This document shows positions 35,940-46,044 of a stretch of 64,000 nt of DNA, in pieces. The DNA is from Bacteroidales bacterium. Lineage in GTDB: Bacteria; Bacteroidota; Bacteroidia; Bacteroidales; UBA12077. The translations under genes were made by a program, and so were the position numbers. Position 1 is the first letter of the stretch. Each line of letters opens with the position of its first letter. Location: the NCBI GenBank assembly GCA_016342685.1, contig JAEINU010000001.1, forward strand, positions 620,001 through 684,000, given 5' to 3'. The notes beneath the pieces are model-generated. The model was not told the origin of the DNA, did not search any database, and saw nothing but the letters and a program-made list of their open reading frames with translations.

Positions 35940-36286
35940 TTAAAAAGTGAATCTGCAACTTGGTTATTGAAAGTTGCAGTTGTATCGAACGAGTTATTTT
36001 GAATAATTGTAGAATCGCATAAGAATATTAAGCTGTTGTGAACTTTGTTTTCTTTGTTTCCAATTAATAGAATAAATAGAACGGCAAAAAAAGCTAGTTT
36101 AGCAGCAATAAATTTAGAGCTTACAAAATCTGATAAGAAACTAAATATGGAATTCTTCTTAACATCGGATTTTGTTGAATTCAAATTAACCAAATAATGC
36201 AAGTGATTAAAAGCAGAATTGTCAAGATCCAAATCAATAAGATCGTTTTGTAAGTTATTATTTAAGAATTTATCAAAAGTATCCAT
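35936..36286 (-). CDS. Small single-helix membrane protein, probable anti-sigma factor
   Basis: I start at ATG 36286 (MDTFDKFLNNNL), 4 nt after the sigma factor stop. The 116-residue protein has a short acidic cytoplasmic part, one membrane helix (AAKLAFFAVLFILLIGN) and a short outer tail. Placement directly behind an ECF sigma gene and this topology suggest an anti-sigma factor, but it lacks a recognisable zinc-binding or FecR domain. Its stop overlaps the stop of the convergent DUF2723 gene by 4 bp. Confidence 0.6.
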   Translation of the reverse strand: MDTFDKFLNNNLQNDLIDLDLDNSAFNHLHYLVNLNSTKSDVKKNSIFSFLSDFVSSKFIAAKLAFFAVLFILLIGNKENKVHNSLIFLCDSTIIQNNSFDTTATFNNQVADSLFN

Positions 36287-36290
36287 AGTT

Positions 36291-36881
36291 CTATAAATTA
36301 AATTGTTCAACTATTTCAGGATGATTGTTTTTTATGTTCTCCTGAAGTTTTTTTCGTGTATAAAACAATCTTGATTTGACTGTTCCAACTGGCAATTCTA
36401 ATATTTCGCTAATTTCCTCGATGCTAAATCCTTCTCGATATTTTAATAGGAAAGCCGATTTGTGAGATTCGTCAAATTGCTCCAATTGGGTAAATATTAA
36501 TTTGACTGTAGGTTCATGATTTTCATTATTTAGTTCTTCATTATTAAAAGAATCTGGATTATCGCACTGAATTGTATTCTTACGAACCTCAAGCCTTCGA
36601 TATTCATTTTTGCACATGTTATTTGCAACACTAAAAACCCAAGTGGAAAAACTCATTTTAGGATTAAACAAATGCGGCTTATTAATAATCTTTATAAAAA
36701 TTTCTTGAGTAAAATCTTTTGCAATTTCCTTATCCTGAGAAAGCATTCTGCAGAAATAATACAATAATCGATCTTTGTACCTTAAATATAATTCATTAAA
36801 GGCATCGTTATCTCCATTGCTTATGGCAATAAGCAATTCTTCTTCAGTAAAATTTTTATGTCTAAAAAAGTTGAGACTCAA
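36291..36881 (-). CDS. ECF RNA polymerase sigma factor
   Basis: This 196-residue sigma-70 family protein is of the ECF type. Region 2 is seen in LYLRYKDRLLYYFCRML and AKDFTQEIFIKI, and region 4 in FLLKYREGFSIEEISEILEL and PVGTVKSRLFYTRKKL. It directs transcription of an unknown regulon, presumably under control of the small membrane protein encoded after it. A small membrane protein gene lies 1 nt upstream on the same strand. Confidence 0.93.
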   Translation of the reverse strand: MSLNFFRHKNFTEEELLIAISNGDNDAFNELYLRYKDRLLYYFCRMLSQDKEIAKDFTQEIFIKIINKPHLFNPKMSFSTWVFSVANNMCKNEYRRLEVRKNTIQCDNPDSFNNEELNNENHEPTVKLIFTQLEQFDESHKSAFLLKYREGFSIEEISEILELPVGTVKSRLFYTRKKLQENIKNNHPEIVEQFNL

Positions 36882-36882
36882 A

Positions 36883-37080
36883 TTAATCTTTTATTATCGT
36901 ATAAATGATTCCTGCAAATGCTGTTAATAGCATTATTGGAGAAACTGTTAATGTTAGAAAATCTTTATTGTGTTTTGAACCTAAATGCATTAAAATATAT
37001 CCTAAAATTAGAAAAAATATGAATCCAATAATCATTTTGTATTTCAATGCACCTAAACTGTATTTTGGATAATTTTTCAT
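36883..37080 (-). CDS. Small two-helix membrane protein, DUF3098-like
   Basis: The 65-residue product (start at ATG 37080; another ATG lies 6 nt upstream) has two membrane helices with a short loop (LMHLGSKHNKDF). The first helix, the LM-GG-like turn and the second helix beginning with a TVSPIMLL motif resemble DUF3098. It is the first gene of the sigma factor operon. Role unknown. Confidence 0.6.
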   Translation of the reverse strand: MKNYPKYSLGALKYKMIIGFIFFLILGYILMHLGSKHNKDFLTLTVSPIMLLTAFAGIIYTIIKD

Positions 37081-37391
37081 TATCATTTTTTACAACAGTA
37101 CACTCATGATTTTCTTAGGTTCAAATTTCGAAGGTTTTTTTTAGATATAAAATCAAATTAAGTTAAAACAAGTTAAAAGTGAGTAGGATAGCTTGCAAAA
37201 AAATGACGTGTTCCAGAAGCTTGGTCTTTTAATTAAGAATGTCATGTAGAGCTTTATGAACTTCTCTCGTGCTTAGCGTAAGTAATCCATTGTCAATAAG
37301 TATATATTCTTCGACAAGCTCAGAATGACAAAAAAATACTCTCTTAAGGTTTTAATCAAAAGAGAGTATTTAGGTTTGTTATTTTATTAGT
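37081..37391. other. Intergenic spacer with degenerate hairpin repeats
   Basis: This spacer separates the 5' end of the sigma factor operon from the 3' end of the alpha-2-macroglobulin gene. It holds one good hairpin repeat (37306-37325) and what looks like a decayed inverted copy (about 37240-37263, gtcatgtagagctttatgaa). Nothing else is evident. Confidence 0.6.
37306..37330. repeat. Conserved-loop hairpin repeat
   Basis: Arms attct/agaat enclose the loop tcgacaagctc, followed by tgaca. It is the same unit as at 45383. Confidence 0.78.
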
Positions 37392-40300
37392 CTACTTTTT
37401 TACTACCTTAATTATTCCACCGCCACTGTATGAGTGGTACTCACCATTATACATAGCATCGGCTCCAACTGGACCCATTTGGAATGTTCCCCTTGAAACC
37501 GCGCGAACTAAATAATAATAGTAAGCTGAATGATTGTAATTTGATCTTCCTCTCACATTTACAAAGAAATTAATTCTATCATCTCTAATATCCATATAAT
37601 CAGGATTTGAACGATTATGTGGCCATGACATTCCTGGAGGTAAAGAAGTTATTCTAGGATTTTCAATTTCAAATGCAGCAGGTAAAATATCAGAAATAAC
37701 GACATTCTCGACATACGTGCTTGTCAAACCTTGTATTTCTAATTCAACAAGTACAAGATCGTTTTGCTCAAATGTATTATTATAAATTTTTTGTCCGTAT
37801 CTGTTGTAAAAGGTTTTACGAACTTGAATGTAATTATCTTCTTCAAGATATTTACCACTTGCACTTATTCCTTCGGTTTCCCAGAAATAATACAATTGCC
37901 CAATTCCTTCAGTTTCAATTTCGATATTGGTGCCTTTTAACTGGTCTGTAAGTAAGGTTACTGTATTGTTATTACAAGTGCCAACCTTTTTTCCGTTGGA
38001 TTTAATAGTTCCTGTAATATCACTCTCACTAGCAATTTTCGCAATCTTACCCATTGCAAGAAAACTGAACGAACGTTCCTGAGTATTTAAATAACGTCTG
38101 TTTTTCAAGTAATCCGATATGTGTTTCGACATAACTCCAATCTGGCTATTAGTAGGATCAACTTCAAGCAATGTGTTTAATGCTATGGCTTCGTCTCTTA
38201 TGTACGAATAGAAACTACCACCAAATGAAGAATTAGATTTTTCACCTTTAAACGCATTTGGTAATATTTCTTTATACTTTTTCGTATCACCTGTTAGAGC
38301 ATAAGCTGCGGCAAGCATATATTTACCATCGAGACTTAATTGTTCAGGTCGTGCTTTGTAATAGTTCATGGTCGAAATTGGTTTTTCGCCAGCCAAAGCC
38401 AAAACATATAAGGAATAGGCAACTTCTTTTGGAGCAATTTCTCGTTTACTTGATGTGTTAAAGAAATATGTAATGAATTCCTTTTTCCGTAGTTTCATTT
38501 TTAGGTATTTGAATAAATGATCTAAAAAATCTTGATCAACATCATAACCTGCCTTTTGAGCTTCCAAAGCAAAATGAGCGGCATAAACAGAACCCCACCA
38601 ACTTTCAGTTCCATGTCCTGGCCAGTAAGTTAATCCGCCATTGTATAATTGCATTAGTTTGATTTTATCTAAAGCATATTGCACATTTTGAGCCGCATCG
38701 TTCTTGGCTCTTTTTTCTTTGAATGTTGTATTGATCAATTCGCTGAAATACAATTGTGGGAAAGCTGTAGAAACAGTTTGCTCAACGCATCCATATGGGT
38801 AGCGAACCAAATAATCCAAACTATTGGTAAACTGAATAAGAGGATTTGTACTTACAATTAATTTATTATCAATACTTGATTCGATAAAATCATCGGCATT
38901 CATCTCAATTTTTGCAGTTTTCCTTGCTTGAACTACGCCAGAGTCAAATCGTTTCTGTAGTGGAGAAGCTGGGCGAACTGTGATATCTGTTTCGTTAACG
39001 AATTTTTTATTTAGAGCATCAACATTAATAGTGATTTTTGCTTCTCCTATTTTTGGTTGAGCATAAACTTTAAATAAAGCTTCACCTTCACTATTTGGCT
39101 CAATATTTAGTGTAATCGATTTTTTACCAATCACTTCAATTGGACCTTTTATTTCAATATCGACTTTGCATTTTGCTGTTTTCTCAGTTGTGTTTGTTAA
39201 AATAACAGGAACTTCAACACTATCTTTCGGACTAAAGAATCGTGGTAATGCTGTACTAACAACTATTGGATCGGCTACTTTCATATTTGTATAAGCAGAA
39301 CCAAATTTATTATCAGAATAGTTAACTGCCATAATTCGCAGATCACCTGAGAATTGCGGAATATCAATTTCATATTCGGCTTCACCTTTTGAGTTCGTTT
39401 GAATTATACCACTCCAGAACGAAACCAATTTAACACGTTTGTTTTGTAATGGATTTAGTCGTTTTGCACCTGCTGGTCCGCCACCACCGGTATGACTTTT
39501 CATCATTTCTAATTCAGGAAAAATAAATGGATAAATATCATAGGTATTTACTTCCAAAGCTCTTCGTCTGTAAAAGAAATTGTAAGGATTTGGTGTTTGA
39601 TATCCTGTAACTTGTAATATTCCTTCATCAACAACAGCAATCGTTATAGCACTATTCGGTTTAGCTTTAACTGTAATTGTTTGTTTTTTATTTGATTCAG
39701 ACTTCTCAACTGCAGAAATTGTTATTGGAATTTCATTATCAGAATTTTCAACAATTACCGGAGCAAATCCATGTGCAACGGTTAATGGCATATCCGATTT
39801 CTCGTGAGGTCGGAATAAAGTTGCCGAAATGTAAACGTTTGGAACAAGATCTTCCGTAATATCTAATTCGAACGAAGCAGCACGTTTGTCTGTTTTTACA
39901 TAAAAATGTTTAAGTACTTTGTTTGTTTCAACTGTTACGAGCATTTTTCCTGAGAAAGGAGCCTTTAAAATTACATTTGCTTTTTCTCCAACATTGTATT
40001 TTTCTTTATCTAACTGAATATCAATTTGACCTTCATTATCAACTTTAAAAGAACTATAGGTTGTACTTCCCCAGCCGTAAGCATAAATATCTCTACTGAC
40101 ATAAGTCTCTGCTCCTGGTAAGGAAATTCTTAATTCATAATTCCCGGAAAATTCTGGTATAAAGCTATATGTAGAGCTTGTTCCTTTTAAAGTGATTGCT
40201 TTTAAATCGAGAATTTTCTCAATTTTTTCGGAACGATATCTAAAGTAGCTTCCTGATTTTGAAAGAACAGTCTTATACTCATATTTTATCAGTTTAACTT

Positions 40301-42806
40301 TAGCCTTAAATTCATCTAAAGCTTTACCATTCTTATCAACAGCAATTAGGTTTAATTTAACAGCTTGCCCGGTTTTAGTGTAATAACCTTGATATTTTAT
40401 ACCAAGAAATACATTTTGTGTGTAAATATTCACATTATTCAGGCGGTTAACAGGACGTCCTGTCTCGTCGAAAACAGTTGTGTAAATATCGGATTGTAAA
40501 ACACCCATATTTTTATAACTGATAGGAATTTGATAGTCTTGTTCACCTTTTCCAACTTCATCTGTTTCGCCTTCCCAATATTTACGTTCGAAATATTTTT
40601 CTGCACCTTCGATATGGTAATTGTATCCACGATTTTCTTTCGGATAGAAATATTTACGTTTGGTCGATAATTCAATTTGATAATTTCGATTTGCAGCTGG
40701 TGGACCAAAGAAATTAACGGCTTCAAAGCTTGTGTTAATATTTTCGCCTGGCTTGTATTCTTTTTTATCAAGATTAACTTTAACCTTTATTCTATCTGGC
40801 ATAAACTCCTCAACTTTAATTCGTTTAGAGCCAATGAGTATATTGTTTGATGTGAAAATATTTACAGAATAAGCTCCTGTATTTGCGGTTGATTGTAATT
40901 TAATTTGAGATTCGAATGCTCCATTCTTATTCAAAATCTTGCGAATGGTCTTAAGCGTTTTCCCATTTGGAGTTACAACTTTTAAAATAATTGGCAATTC
41001 GCCAGGAGTTTTCCACTCGTAATCTCTAATTATAGCCGAGATATTCATTGTTTCACCTGGACGATAAATATCTCTATCGCCATAAATAAATGTTTCTAAA
41101 CCAGATGGATTCTTACGATTTCCACCAACATCAAAACGAGATGTTGCAACTTGAGTGTTTCGTAAAGGAATAAAGTTGAAATCGTTATTTCGCTGAACAG
41201 TAATTAGATTGGTTTTAAAACCAGGAGCTTTAAGTTCCGAAAATTCATATGTTGCAAACCCTTCTGCGTTTGTTTTAACTGTAGAATTTACTTGGTTATT
41301 GCGACCAATAAATTTTATCTCTACATCGGATAAAGGTTCTGCAGTTTTTATTGAATTTGCAAAAACTGAAATAGATTTCTCACCTTCTTTAACAATTAAT
41401 CCAATATCAGAAATTGAGATTAACTTTTTAGCTTTTAAATAATAATCGTTTGGTGATGAAATCTCGATCAAATAAATTCCGTTAAAATCGGCTAGTTTAT
41501 CTTCAAAATCAAGTTTTAACAATTGATGATTTCCGTTTCTAGGTAAAGTTTTCGTTTCAATCTCTTTTTCGTAAATAACATCGCCTAAATCGCTATTATC
41601 ACTTCTGTAATAATCATAGTAATAATCGTCATAATAATCATCATTGTAACTTTGGAAATTATAATCTTTAACATACGAAACGATGTTGTTTTCATATATT
41701 TTAGTAATTTTTATTCTAACTTTTGGAACATTAACAATAGCTGCTTCAATATTTCTATCGCCATTACCCGATACGTAAAATTCCTTTTTATTTACAAATT
41801 GAATGCTAGGTTTTAATTCTCCAAATGATAAAGGCTGGGTATATTCATGCTTTAATTTTCCGCCTAGTTTTCCAAGTAATCCTTCTTTAATTGTTAAATC
41901 ATACTTATGATTCATGCTAAACGAATTACTCTTAATTACAAAGTAACTTGGAAATGCTTCAACAGAGTATTTTATTGACGGTTCAAGCGTAATAAAATTC
42001 TTAATTTCTTTTGTATTGATTTCTTGGGTGGTATAAACAGTAATTGTTCCATCGGTACCATCATGATTGGCTTGAACTTCATTTATCAAAAGCTTAAAAG
42101 GTGAAGGAATAAGAAATTCTTCTTCGAAATCTTCGCCTGTTTTTATGGTTCCATTATATGCACCAAGACCCTTTTTAATTGTAACCTTAGCATCTAAATC
42201 TTTATCTTCATTTTTGATATCAGAAATAATGAAGCTTACATTGCTTGATATTTCATTTGAAACTAAATCAAAACTAGTAGTTTCATCTTCAATTGAAATG
42301 CTAAGTTTTTCAGCAACATCTTGTGGGGTAATAGTTTGATTAAATTCAATGTCAACTTTAACTTGTGGCGATTCGCCTGCATTTGATGGCATCGACCAAT
42401 TTGTTTTTACATTCGATACTTCTAAATAAGGAGTATGGAATGCAAAAGATTTTTCATTGTCGAATTTAAGATTCGAATTATACTTAAGAATTTCGGAGCT
42501 AATTTCACATGTAAAATCGGTAGCTGGCTTAAACCCACTTGCGGGTACAAATACCATTTTATCTTTTGCTGTCCACATAAATTTCCCTTCGGTATGCGGC
42601 TTTATGTTTAAAAGTTCATCATCAATCCACATATTTACAAGTGAATCAGGAACTAAATCTTTACTGAATGTAAAATTCAGACTATTTGCGGTTGTAATTT
42701 CTTCAGCAAAGTTTTTCTCAACTACTTTTACTGTGTTATCTTTTTCTGTACACGAAAATGCAAGTGCTATAACAAGAATAAGAAAGCTAAAAAGTTTTGT
42801 TTTCAT
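37392..42806 (-). CDS. Alpha-2-macroglobulin lipoprotein with thioester motif
   Basis: This 1804-residue bacterial alpha-2-macroglobulin has a lipoprotein signal ending in LAFSCTEK, so it is membrane-anchored and faces the periplasm. MG2-type domains occur in the middle (GDRDIYRPGETMNISAII), the bait-region/A2M segment follows (SFWSGIIQTNSKGEAEYEID) and the thioester motif YGCVEQ lies near residue 1340. It should trap proteases through a reactive thioester. The penicillin-binding protein 1C gene is divergent from it. That pairing is known in many Gram-negative bacteria and suggests a shared role in envelope defence and repair. Confidence 0.93.
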   Translation of the reverse strand: MKTKLFSFLILVIALAFSCTEKDNTVKVVEKNFAEEITTANSLNFTFSKDLVPDSLVNMWIDDELLNIKPHTEGKFMWTAKDKMVFVPASGFKPATDFTCEISSEILKYNSNLKFDNEKSFAFHTPYLEVSNVKTNWSMPSNAGESPQVKVDIEFNQTITPQDVAEKLSISIEDETTSFDLVSNEISSNVSFIISDIKNEDKDLDAKVTIKKGLGAYNGTIKTGEDFEEEFLIPSPFKLLINEVQANHDGTDGTITVYTTQEINTKEIKNFITLEPSIKYSVEAFPSYFVIKSNSFSMNHKYDLTIKEGLLGKLGGKLKHEYTQPLSFGELKPSIQFVNKKEFYVSGNGDRNIEAAIVNVPKVRIKITKIYENNIVSYVKDYNFQSYNDDYYDDYYYDYYRSDNSDLGDVIYEKEIETKTLPRNGNHQLLKLDFEDKLADFNGIYLIEISSPNDYYLKAKKLISISDIGLIVKEGEKSISVFANSIKTAEPLSDVEIKFIGRNNQVNSTVKTNAEGFATYEFSELKAPGFKTNLITVQRNNDFNFIPLRNTQVATSRFDVGGNRKNPSGLETFIYGDRDIYRPGETMNISAIIRDYEWKTPGELPIILKVVTPNGKTLKTIRKILNKNGAFESQIKLQSTANTGAYSVNIFTSNNILIGSKRIKVEEFMPDRIKVKVNLDKKEYKPGENINTSFEAVNFFGPPAANRNYQIELSTKRKYFYPKENRGYNYHIEGAEKYFERKYWEGETDEVGKGEQDYQIPISYKNMGVLQSDIYTTVFDETGRPVNRLNNVNIYTQNVFLGIKYQGYYTKTGQAVKLNLIAVDKNGKALDEFKAKVKLIKYEYKTVLSKSGSYFRYRSEKIEKILDLKAITLKGTSSTYSFIPEFSGNYELRISLPGAETYVSRDIYAYGWGSTTYSSFKVDNEGQIDIQLDKEKYNVGEKANVILKAPFSGKMLVTVETNKVLKHFYVKTDKRAASFELDITEDLVPNVYISATLFRPHEKSDMPLTVAHGFAPVIVENSDNEIPITISAVEKSESNKKQTITVKAKPNSAITIAVVDEGILQVTGYQTPNPYNFFYRRRALEVNTYDIYPFIFPELEMMKSHTGGGGPAGAKRLNPLQNKRVKLVSFWSGIIQTNSKGEAEYEIDIPQFSGDLRIMAVNYSDNKFGSAYTNMKVADPIVVSTALPRFFSPKDSVEVPVILTNTTEKTAKCKVDIEIKGPIEVIGKKSITLNIEPNSEGEALFKVYAQPKIGEAKITINVDALNKKFVNETDITVRPASPLQKRFDSGVVQARKTAKIEMNADDFIESSIDNKLIVSTNPLIQFTNSLDYLVRYPYGCVEQTVSTAFPQLYFSELINTTFKEKRAKNDAAQNVQYALDKIKLMQLYNGGLTYWPGHGTESWWGSVYAAHFALEAQKAGYDVDQDFLDHLFKYLKMKLRKKEFITYFFNTSSKREIAPKEVAYSLYVLALAGEKPISTMNYYKARPEQLSLDGKYMLAAAYALTGDTKKYKEILPNAFKGEKSNSSFGGSFYSYIRDEAIALNTLLEVDPTNSQIGVMSKHISDYLKNRRYLNTQERSFSFLAMGKIAKIASESDITGTIKSNGKKVGTCNNNTVTLLTDQLKGTNIEIETEGIGQLYYFWETEGISASGKYLEEDNYIQVRKTFYNRYGQKIYNNTFEQNDLVLVELEIQGLTSTYVENVVISDILPAAFEIENPRITSLPPGMSWPHNRSNPDYMDIRDDRINFFVNVRGRSNYNHSAYYYYLVRAVSRGTFQMGPVGADAMYNGEYHSYSGGGIIKVVKK

Positions 42807-43032
42807 TGGATTGATTTTATTGATGATTGTTTGAAATTATTCAAAATACTTAGATTATAATGTTTTTGATAAAGAATCCCCTTAGAATTTCTAAATGTTA
42901 ATAAAGCTAATAAAAAAGTTTTACAAAAGGGGATTTAAAATGATATATGTATCATAAAAATTGTAAAAAGTGTTTACTTTTATTCGGAGTTAATCAAGAT
43001 CATATTATAACAGAATTATTCATAACGTTTCA

Positions 43033-45366
43033 ATGCATATAAAGATCATTTTTTTATTAAAAAGAATTCCCGCAAGACTGAAGTATTTTATCTTTGGTCT
43101 TTTTTCAATTTTCATTCTATTCCTTTTACTGGATGTAATTTATCCACTTAATTCTAGAATTGATTATTCAACAATTATATATTCTCAAGATAGTATTTTA
43201 ATTCATGGATTTTTATCTTATGATGATAAATGGAGGATGTACACAGAGCTTGAAGAGATTACTCCTGAGCTTAAAAAAGCAATCATATTTAAAGAAGATA
43301 AATATTTCTATTATCACTACGGAATTAATCCGATGGCAATCGCCAGAGCCGTATTTAATAATATAAAAACAGGAAAGCGTACATCGGGAGCATCAACAAT
43401 TACAATGCAGGTTGCTCGGTTAATTGAACCGAAATCTAGAACATATGGGAATAAAATTAAGGAAATGTTTTGTGCTACTCAATTGGAATGGCATTATACG
43501 AAAGATGAAATCTTACAACTTTATTTAAATCTAGTTCCTTATGGGAGTAATATTGAAGGTGTAAAATCGGCTGCGGTTATTTATTTTGGAAAATTGCCAA
43601 ATCATTTGAGCATTGGTGAGATTGCTGCTTTATCCATTATTCCTAATCGGCCTGTTTCGCTTCGATTGGGCAAAAATAATGAGTTCATAAAAAGTGAGCG
43701 AAATATGTGGCTTGATCGGTATAAAGAAAATAAGTTATTCAAGGAAAAAGATATTGATGATGCAATTGAGGAACCCTTGAAAGCTTATCGAAGAGAAGTT
43801 CCTAAAATTGCTCCACATTTATCGTATCGATTGAAGAATCAATACCCAAACCAAAAGATTATTTACTCTAGTTTAGATGTTGAAATGCAGAAAACAATTG
43901 AAGCTATTGTTAAGAATTATAGTCAGGGTTTGTATTTTCAGAATATTAAAAACGCGCTTTGTTTGGTTATTGAAAATGAAACAAGTGAGGTAAAAGCTTA
44001 TATTGGTTCGGCCGATTTTTATAATGATGAAGATGGTGGACAGGTAGATGGAATTGTTGCTGTTCGGTCGCCTGGCAGTACATTAAAACCACTCTTGTAT
44101 GGAATTGCAATGGATAAAGGTATAATTACGCCTAAATCAACAATTAGTGATGTTCCCTTGAGTTTATCGGGTTACGAGCCAGAAAATTACGATGGTGAAT
44201 TTTACGGAAATGTTAGTGTCGAATTTGCTTTATCGAATTCGTTGAATGTTCCGGCAGTTAAGGTTTTGGCCGAATTGGAATCCCAAATCTTAATAGAAAA
44301 ATTAATCGATATTAACTTTAAGCAAATAAAAAGAGATAAAAATAATCTTGGATTATCGATGGTTTTGGGTGGATGTGGTGCAAGTCTCGAAGAATTAACA
44401 GCGATGTTCTCGGCTTTTGCAAATGAAGGTGTTTATCAAAAACCAAGCTTTGTAAAAGGGGCAAAATCTTCAACAGAAAAGAAACTCTTGTCCAAAGAAT
44501 CAAACTTTATGATTACCGATATTTTAACTCAACTCACCAGACCAGATCTTCCGTTGGATTGGTCTAACAGTCAGCATATGCCCAAAATTGGATGGAAAAC
44601 AGGAACATCATATGGGCGAAGAGATGCATGGAGTATTGGTTACAATAAGAAATATACGGTAGGAACTTGGGTGGGAAATTTCTCAGGTGAAGGAGTTCCT
44701 GAATTAAGCGGAGCAGCAAAAGCATCACCTTTGTTATTTAAGGTGTTCAATGCAATTGATTATAACTCGGAAGAGGAATGGTTTCATATGCCAAAAGGTT
44801 TAAGTTTTAGAGCGGTTTGTCCTGAAACAGGAATGATTCCTTCGGAGCATTGCGAAAGTGATATTATTGATTATTTTATTCCTGGCGTTTCGTCAATGAA
44901 AACCTGTGAGCATATTAAAACAGTTGCCATATCTGCCGATTCGTCTATTTCATATTGTACTTCGTGCAAACCAAAAACAGGATATATCGAAGCTGAGTTT
45001 CCAAATCTCTCGGCAGAAATGATAACCTATTACGAAACTAACAATGTAAAATATTTAAAAATCCCGCCGCATAATCCAGATTGTGAAAGGGTAATCGCTG
45101 GCGATGCTCCAGTAATTACTTCTCCAATTAACGAAAACGAATACTTTGTTGATACGGAAGATGAAATGCAAGTTCTTTTAAGTTGCCATGCTGCGAATGA
45201 TGTGGAGAAAATCTACTGGTATATAAACGATAAGTTTTATAAAGCGGTTAATCCTGCCGAGAAAGTATTTTTTGAACCATCTGAAGGTAAAGTTAAAATT
45301 TCGTGCTCTGATGATAAAGGAAGAAATACCAATATCAATATATATGTGAAGTACGTTTCGTTTTAA
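43033..45366 (+). CDS. pbpC: Penicillin-binding protein 1C
   Basis: This 777-residue bifunctional wall synthase has one N-terminal membrane helix and a GT51 transglycosylase domain (KEDKYFYYHYGINPMAIARA and SGASTITMQVARLI). The transpeptidase domain has the SPGSTLKPL (SxxK), SNSLN (SxN) and KTGTSYGRRDAW (KTG) motifs. A C-terminal BiPBP-type beta domain follows, with a Cys-containing linker (SYCTSCKPK). It polymerises glycan in the periplasm and is associated with the divergent alpha-2-macroglobulin gene. Length and motifs are complete. Confidence 0.94.
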   Translation: MHIKIIFLLKRIPARLKYFIFGLFSIFILFLLLDVIYPLNSRIDYSTIIYSQDSILIHGFLSYDDKWRMYTELEEITPELKKAIIFKEDKYFYYHYGINPMAIARAVFNNIKTGKRTSGASTITMQVARLIEPKSRTYGNKIKEMFCATQLEWHYTKDEILQLYLNLVPYGSNIEGVKSAAVIYFGKLPNHLSIGEIAALSIIPNRPVSLRLGKNNEFIKSERNMWLDRYKENKLFKEKDIDDAIEEPLKAYRREVPKIAPHLSYRLKNQYPNQKIIYSSLDVEMQKTIEAIVKNYSQGLYFQNIKNALCLVIENETSEVKAYIGSADFYNDEDGGQVDGIVAVRSPGSTLKPLLYGIAMDKGIITPKSTISDVPLSLSGYEPENYDGEFYGNVSVEFALSNSLNVPAVKVLAELESQILIEKLIDINFKQIKRDKNNLGLSMVLGGCGASLEELTAMFSAFANEGVYQKPSFVKGAKSSTEKKLLSKESNFMITDILTQLTRPDLPLDWSNSQHMPKIGWKTGTSYGRRDAWSIGYNKKYTVGTWVGNFSGEGVPELSGAAKASPLLFKVFNAIDYNSEEEWFHMPKGLSFRAVCPETGMIPSEHCESDIIDYFIPGVSSMKTCEHIKTVAISADSSISYCTSCKPKTGYIEAEFPNLSAEMITYYETNNVKYLKIPPHNPDCERVIAGDAPVITSPINENEYFVDTEDEMQVLLSCHAANDVEKIYWYINDKFYKAVNPAEKVFFEPSEGKVKISCSDDKGRNTNINIYVKYVSF

Positions 45367-45382
45367 TGTGTAAATTGAAAAG

Positions 45383-45510
45383 ATTCTTCGACAAGCTCAG
45401 AATGACATTTAAATTAGATAGCTTGTCACACTGAGTTTATTGAAGTGTGACAATACTTCAAATTATAGAACTACTCCTTAATATGTCATATTGAGCTTGT
45501 CGAAATATGA
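45383..45510. repeat. Three conserved-loop hairpin repeats
   Basis: The units are attct-tcgacaagctc-agaat (from 45384), tgtcacact with agtgtgaca around gagtttattga (45424-45452), and tcatatt with aatatga around gagcttgtcga (45486-45510). Arms differ but pair fully in each case. They lie between the convergent pbpC and cobC genes. Confidence 0.85.
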
Positions 45511-45516
45511 AAGTGA

Positions 45517-46044
45517 TTATATTTCTAGTTTTATTACCTGACCATAATCAACATCGGTTTTGAAAGCATCTTTTAGGTCTTTATTTGTGATATTCAAGAT
45601 TATACTTCGAATACTACCACCATGTGCAACAATGGCAACATTTTGGTAGTTATCTTTTTTAAGATCTTCAATAAAACTTCCAACACGATTATGTAATTGA
45701 AGAAAAGATTCTCCATTTAAACAAGGCGTATAAATATAATCGTTCATCCATTTATGATATTCAGAACCGGTAATTTTATCCCATTCTTGCATTTCCCAGT
45801 TTCCAAAATTGAGTTCCATTAAACGATCATCGAAAGTAATCTCATCAGTAAATAAAAAATTGGAAAGCTTCTGACATCTTTTTAAAGGACTAGAGAAAAT
45901 TTTACAGAAAGAAACATCTTGGATTTTTTCTTTTACTTTTTGTGCTTCTTCGTTAAATGTTGGAGCAACATCAACATTGGTTTGTCCATAGCAAACTCTT
46001 GGTTTTACATCAACTTTTGTGTGGCGAATTAAATATAGATTCAT
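45517..46044 (-). CDS. cobC: Alpha-ribazole phosphatase-type histidine phosphatase
   Basis: This 175-residue protein of the phosphoglycerate-mutase-like family begins with YLIRHTKVD, where RHT replaces the usual RHG, and has a second catalytic His in VAIVAHGGSIRSI. Its place as last gene of the cobalamin operon, overlapping cobS by one nucleotide, makes alpha-ribazole-5'-phosphate dephosphorylation the likely role. It ends next to a cluster of hairpin repeats. Confidence 0.87.
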   Translation of the reverse strand: MNLYLIRHTKVDVKPRVCYGQTNVDVAPTFNEEAQKVKEKIQDVSFCKIFSSPLKRCQKLSNFLFTDEITFDDRLMELNFGNWEMQEWDKITGSEYHKWMNDYIYTPCLNGESFLQLHNRVGSFIEDLKKDNYQNVAIVAHGGSIRSIILNITNKDLKDAFKTDVDYGQVIKLEI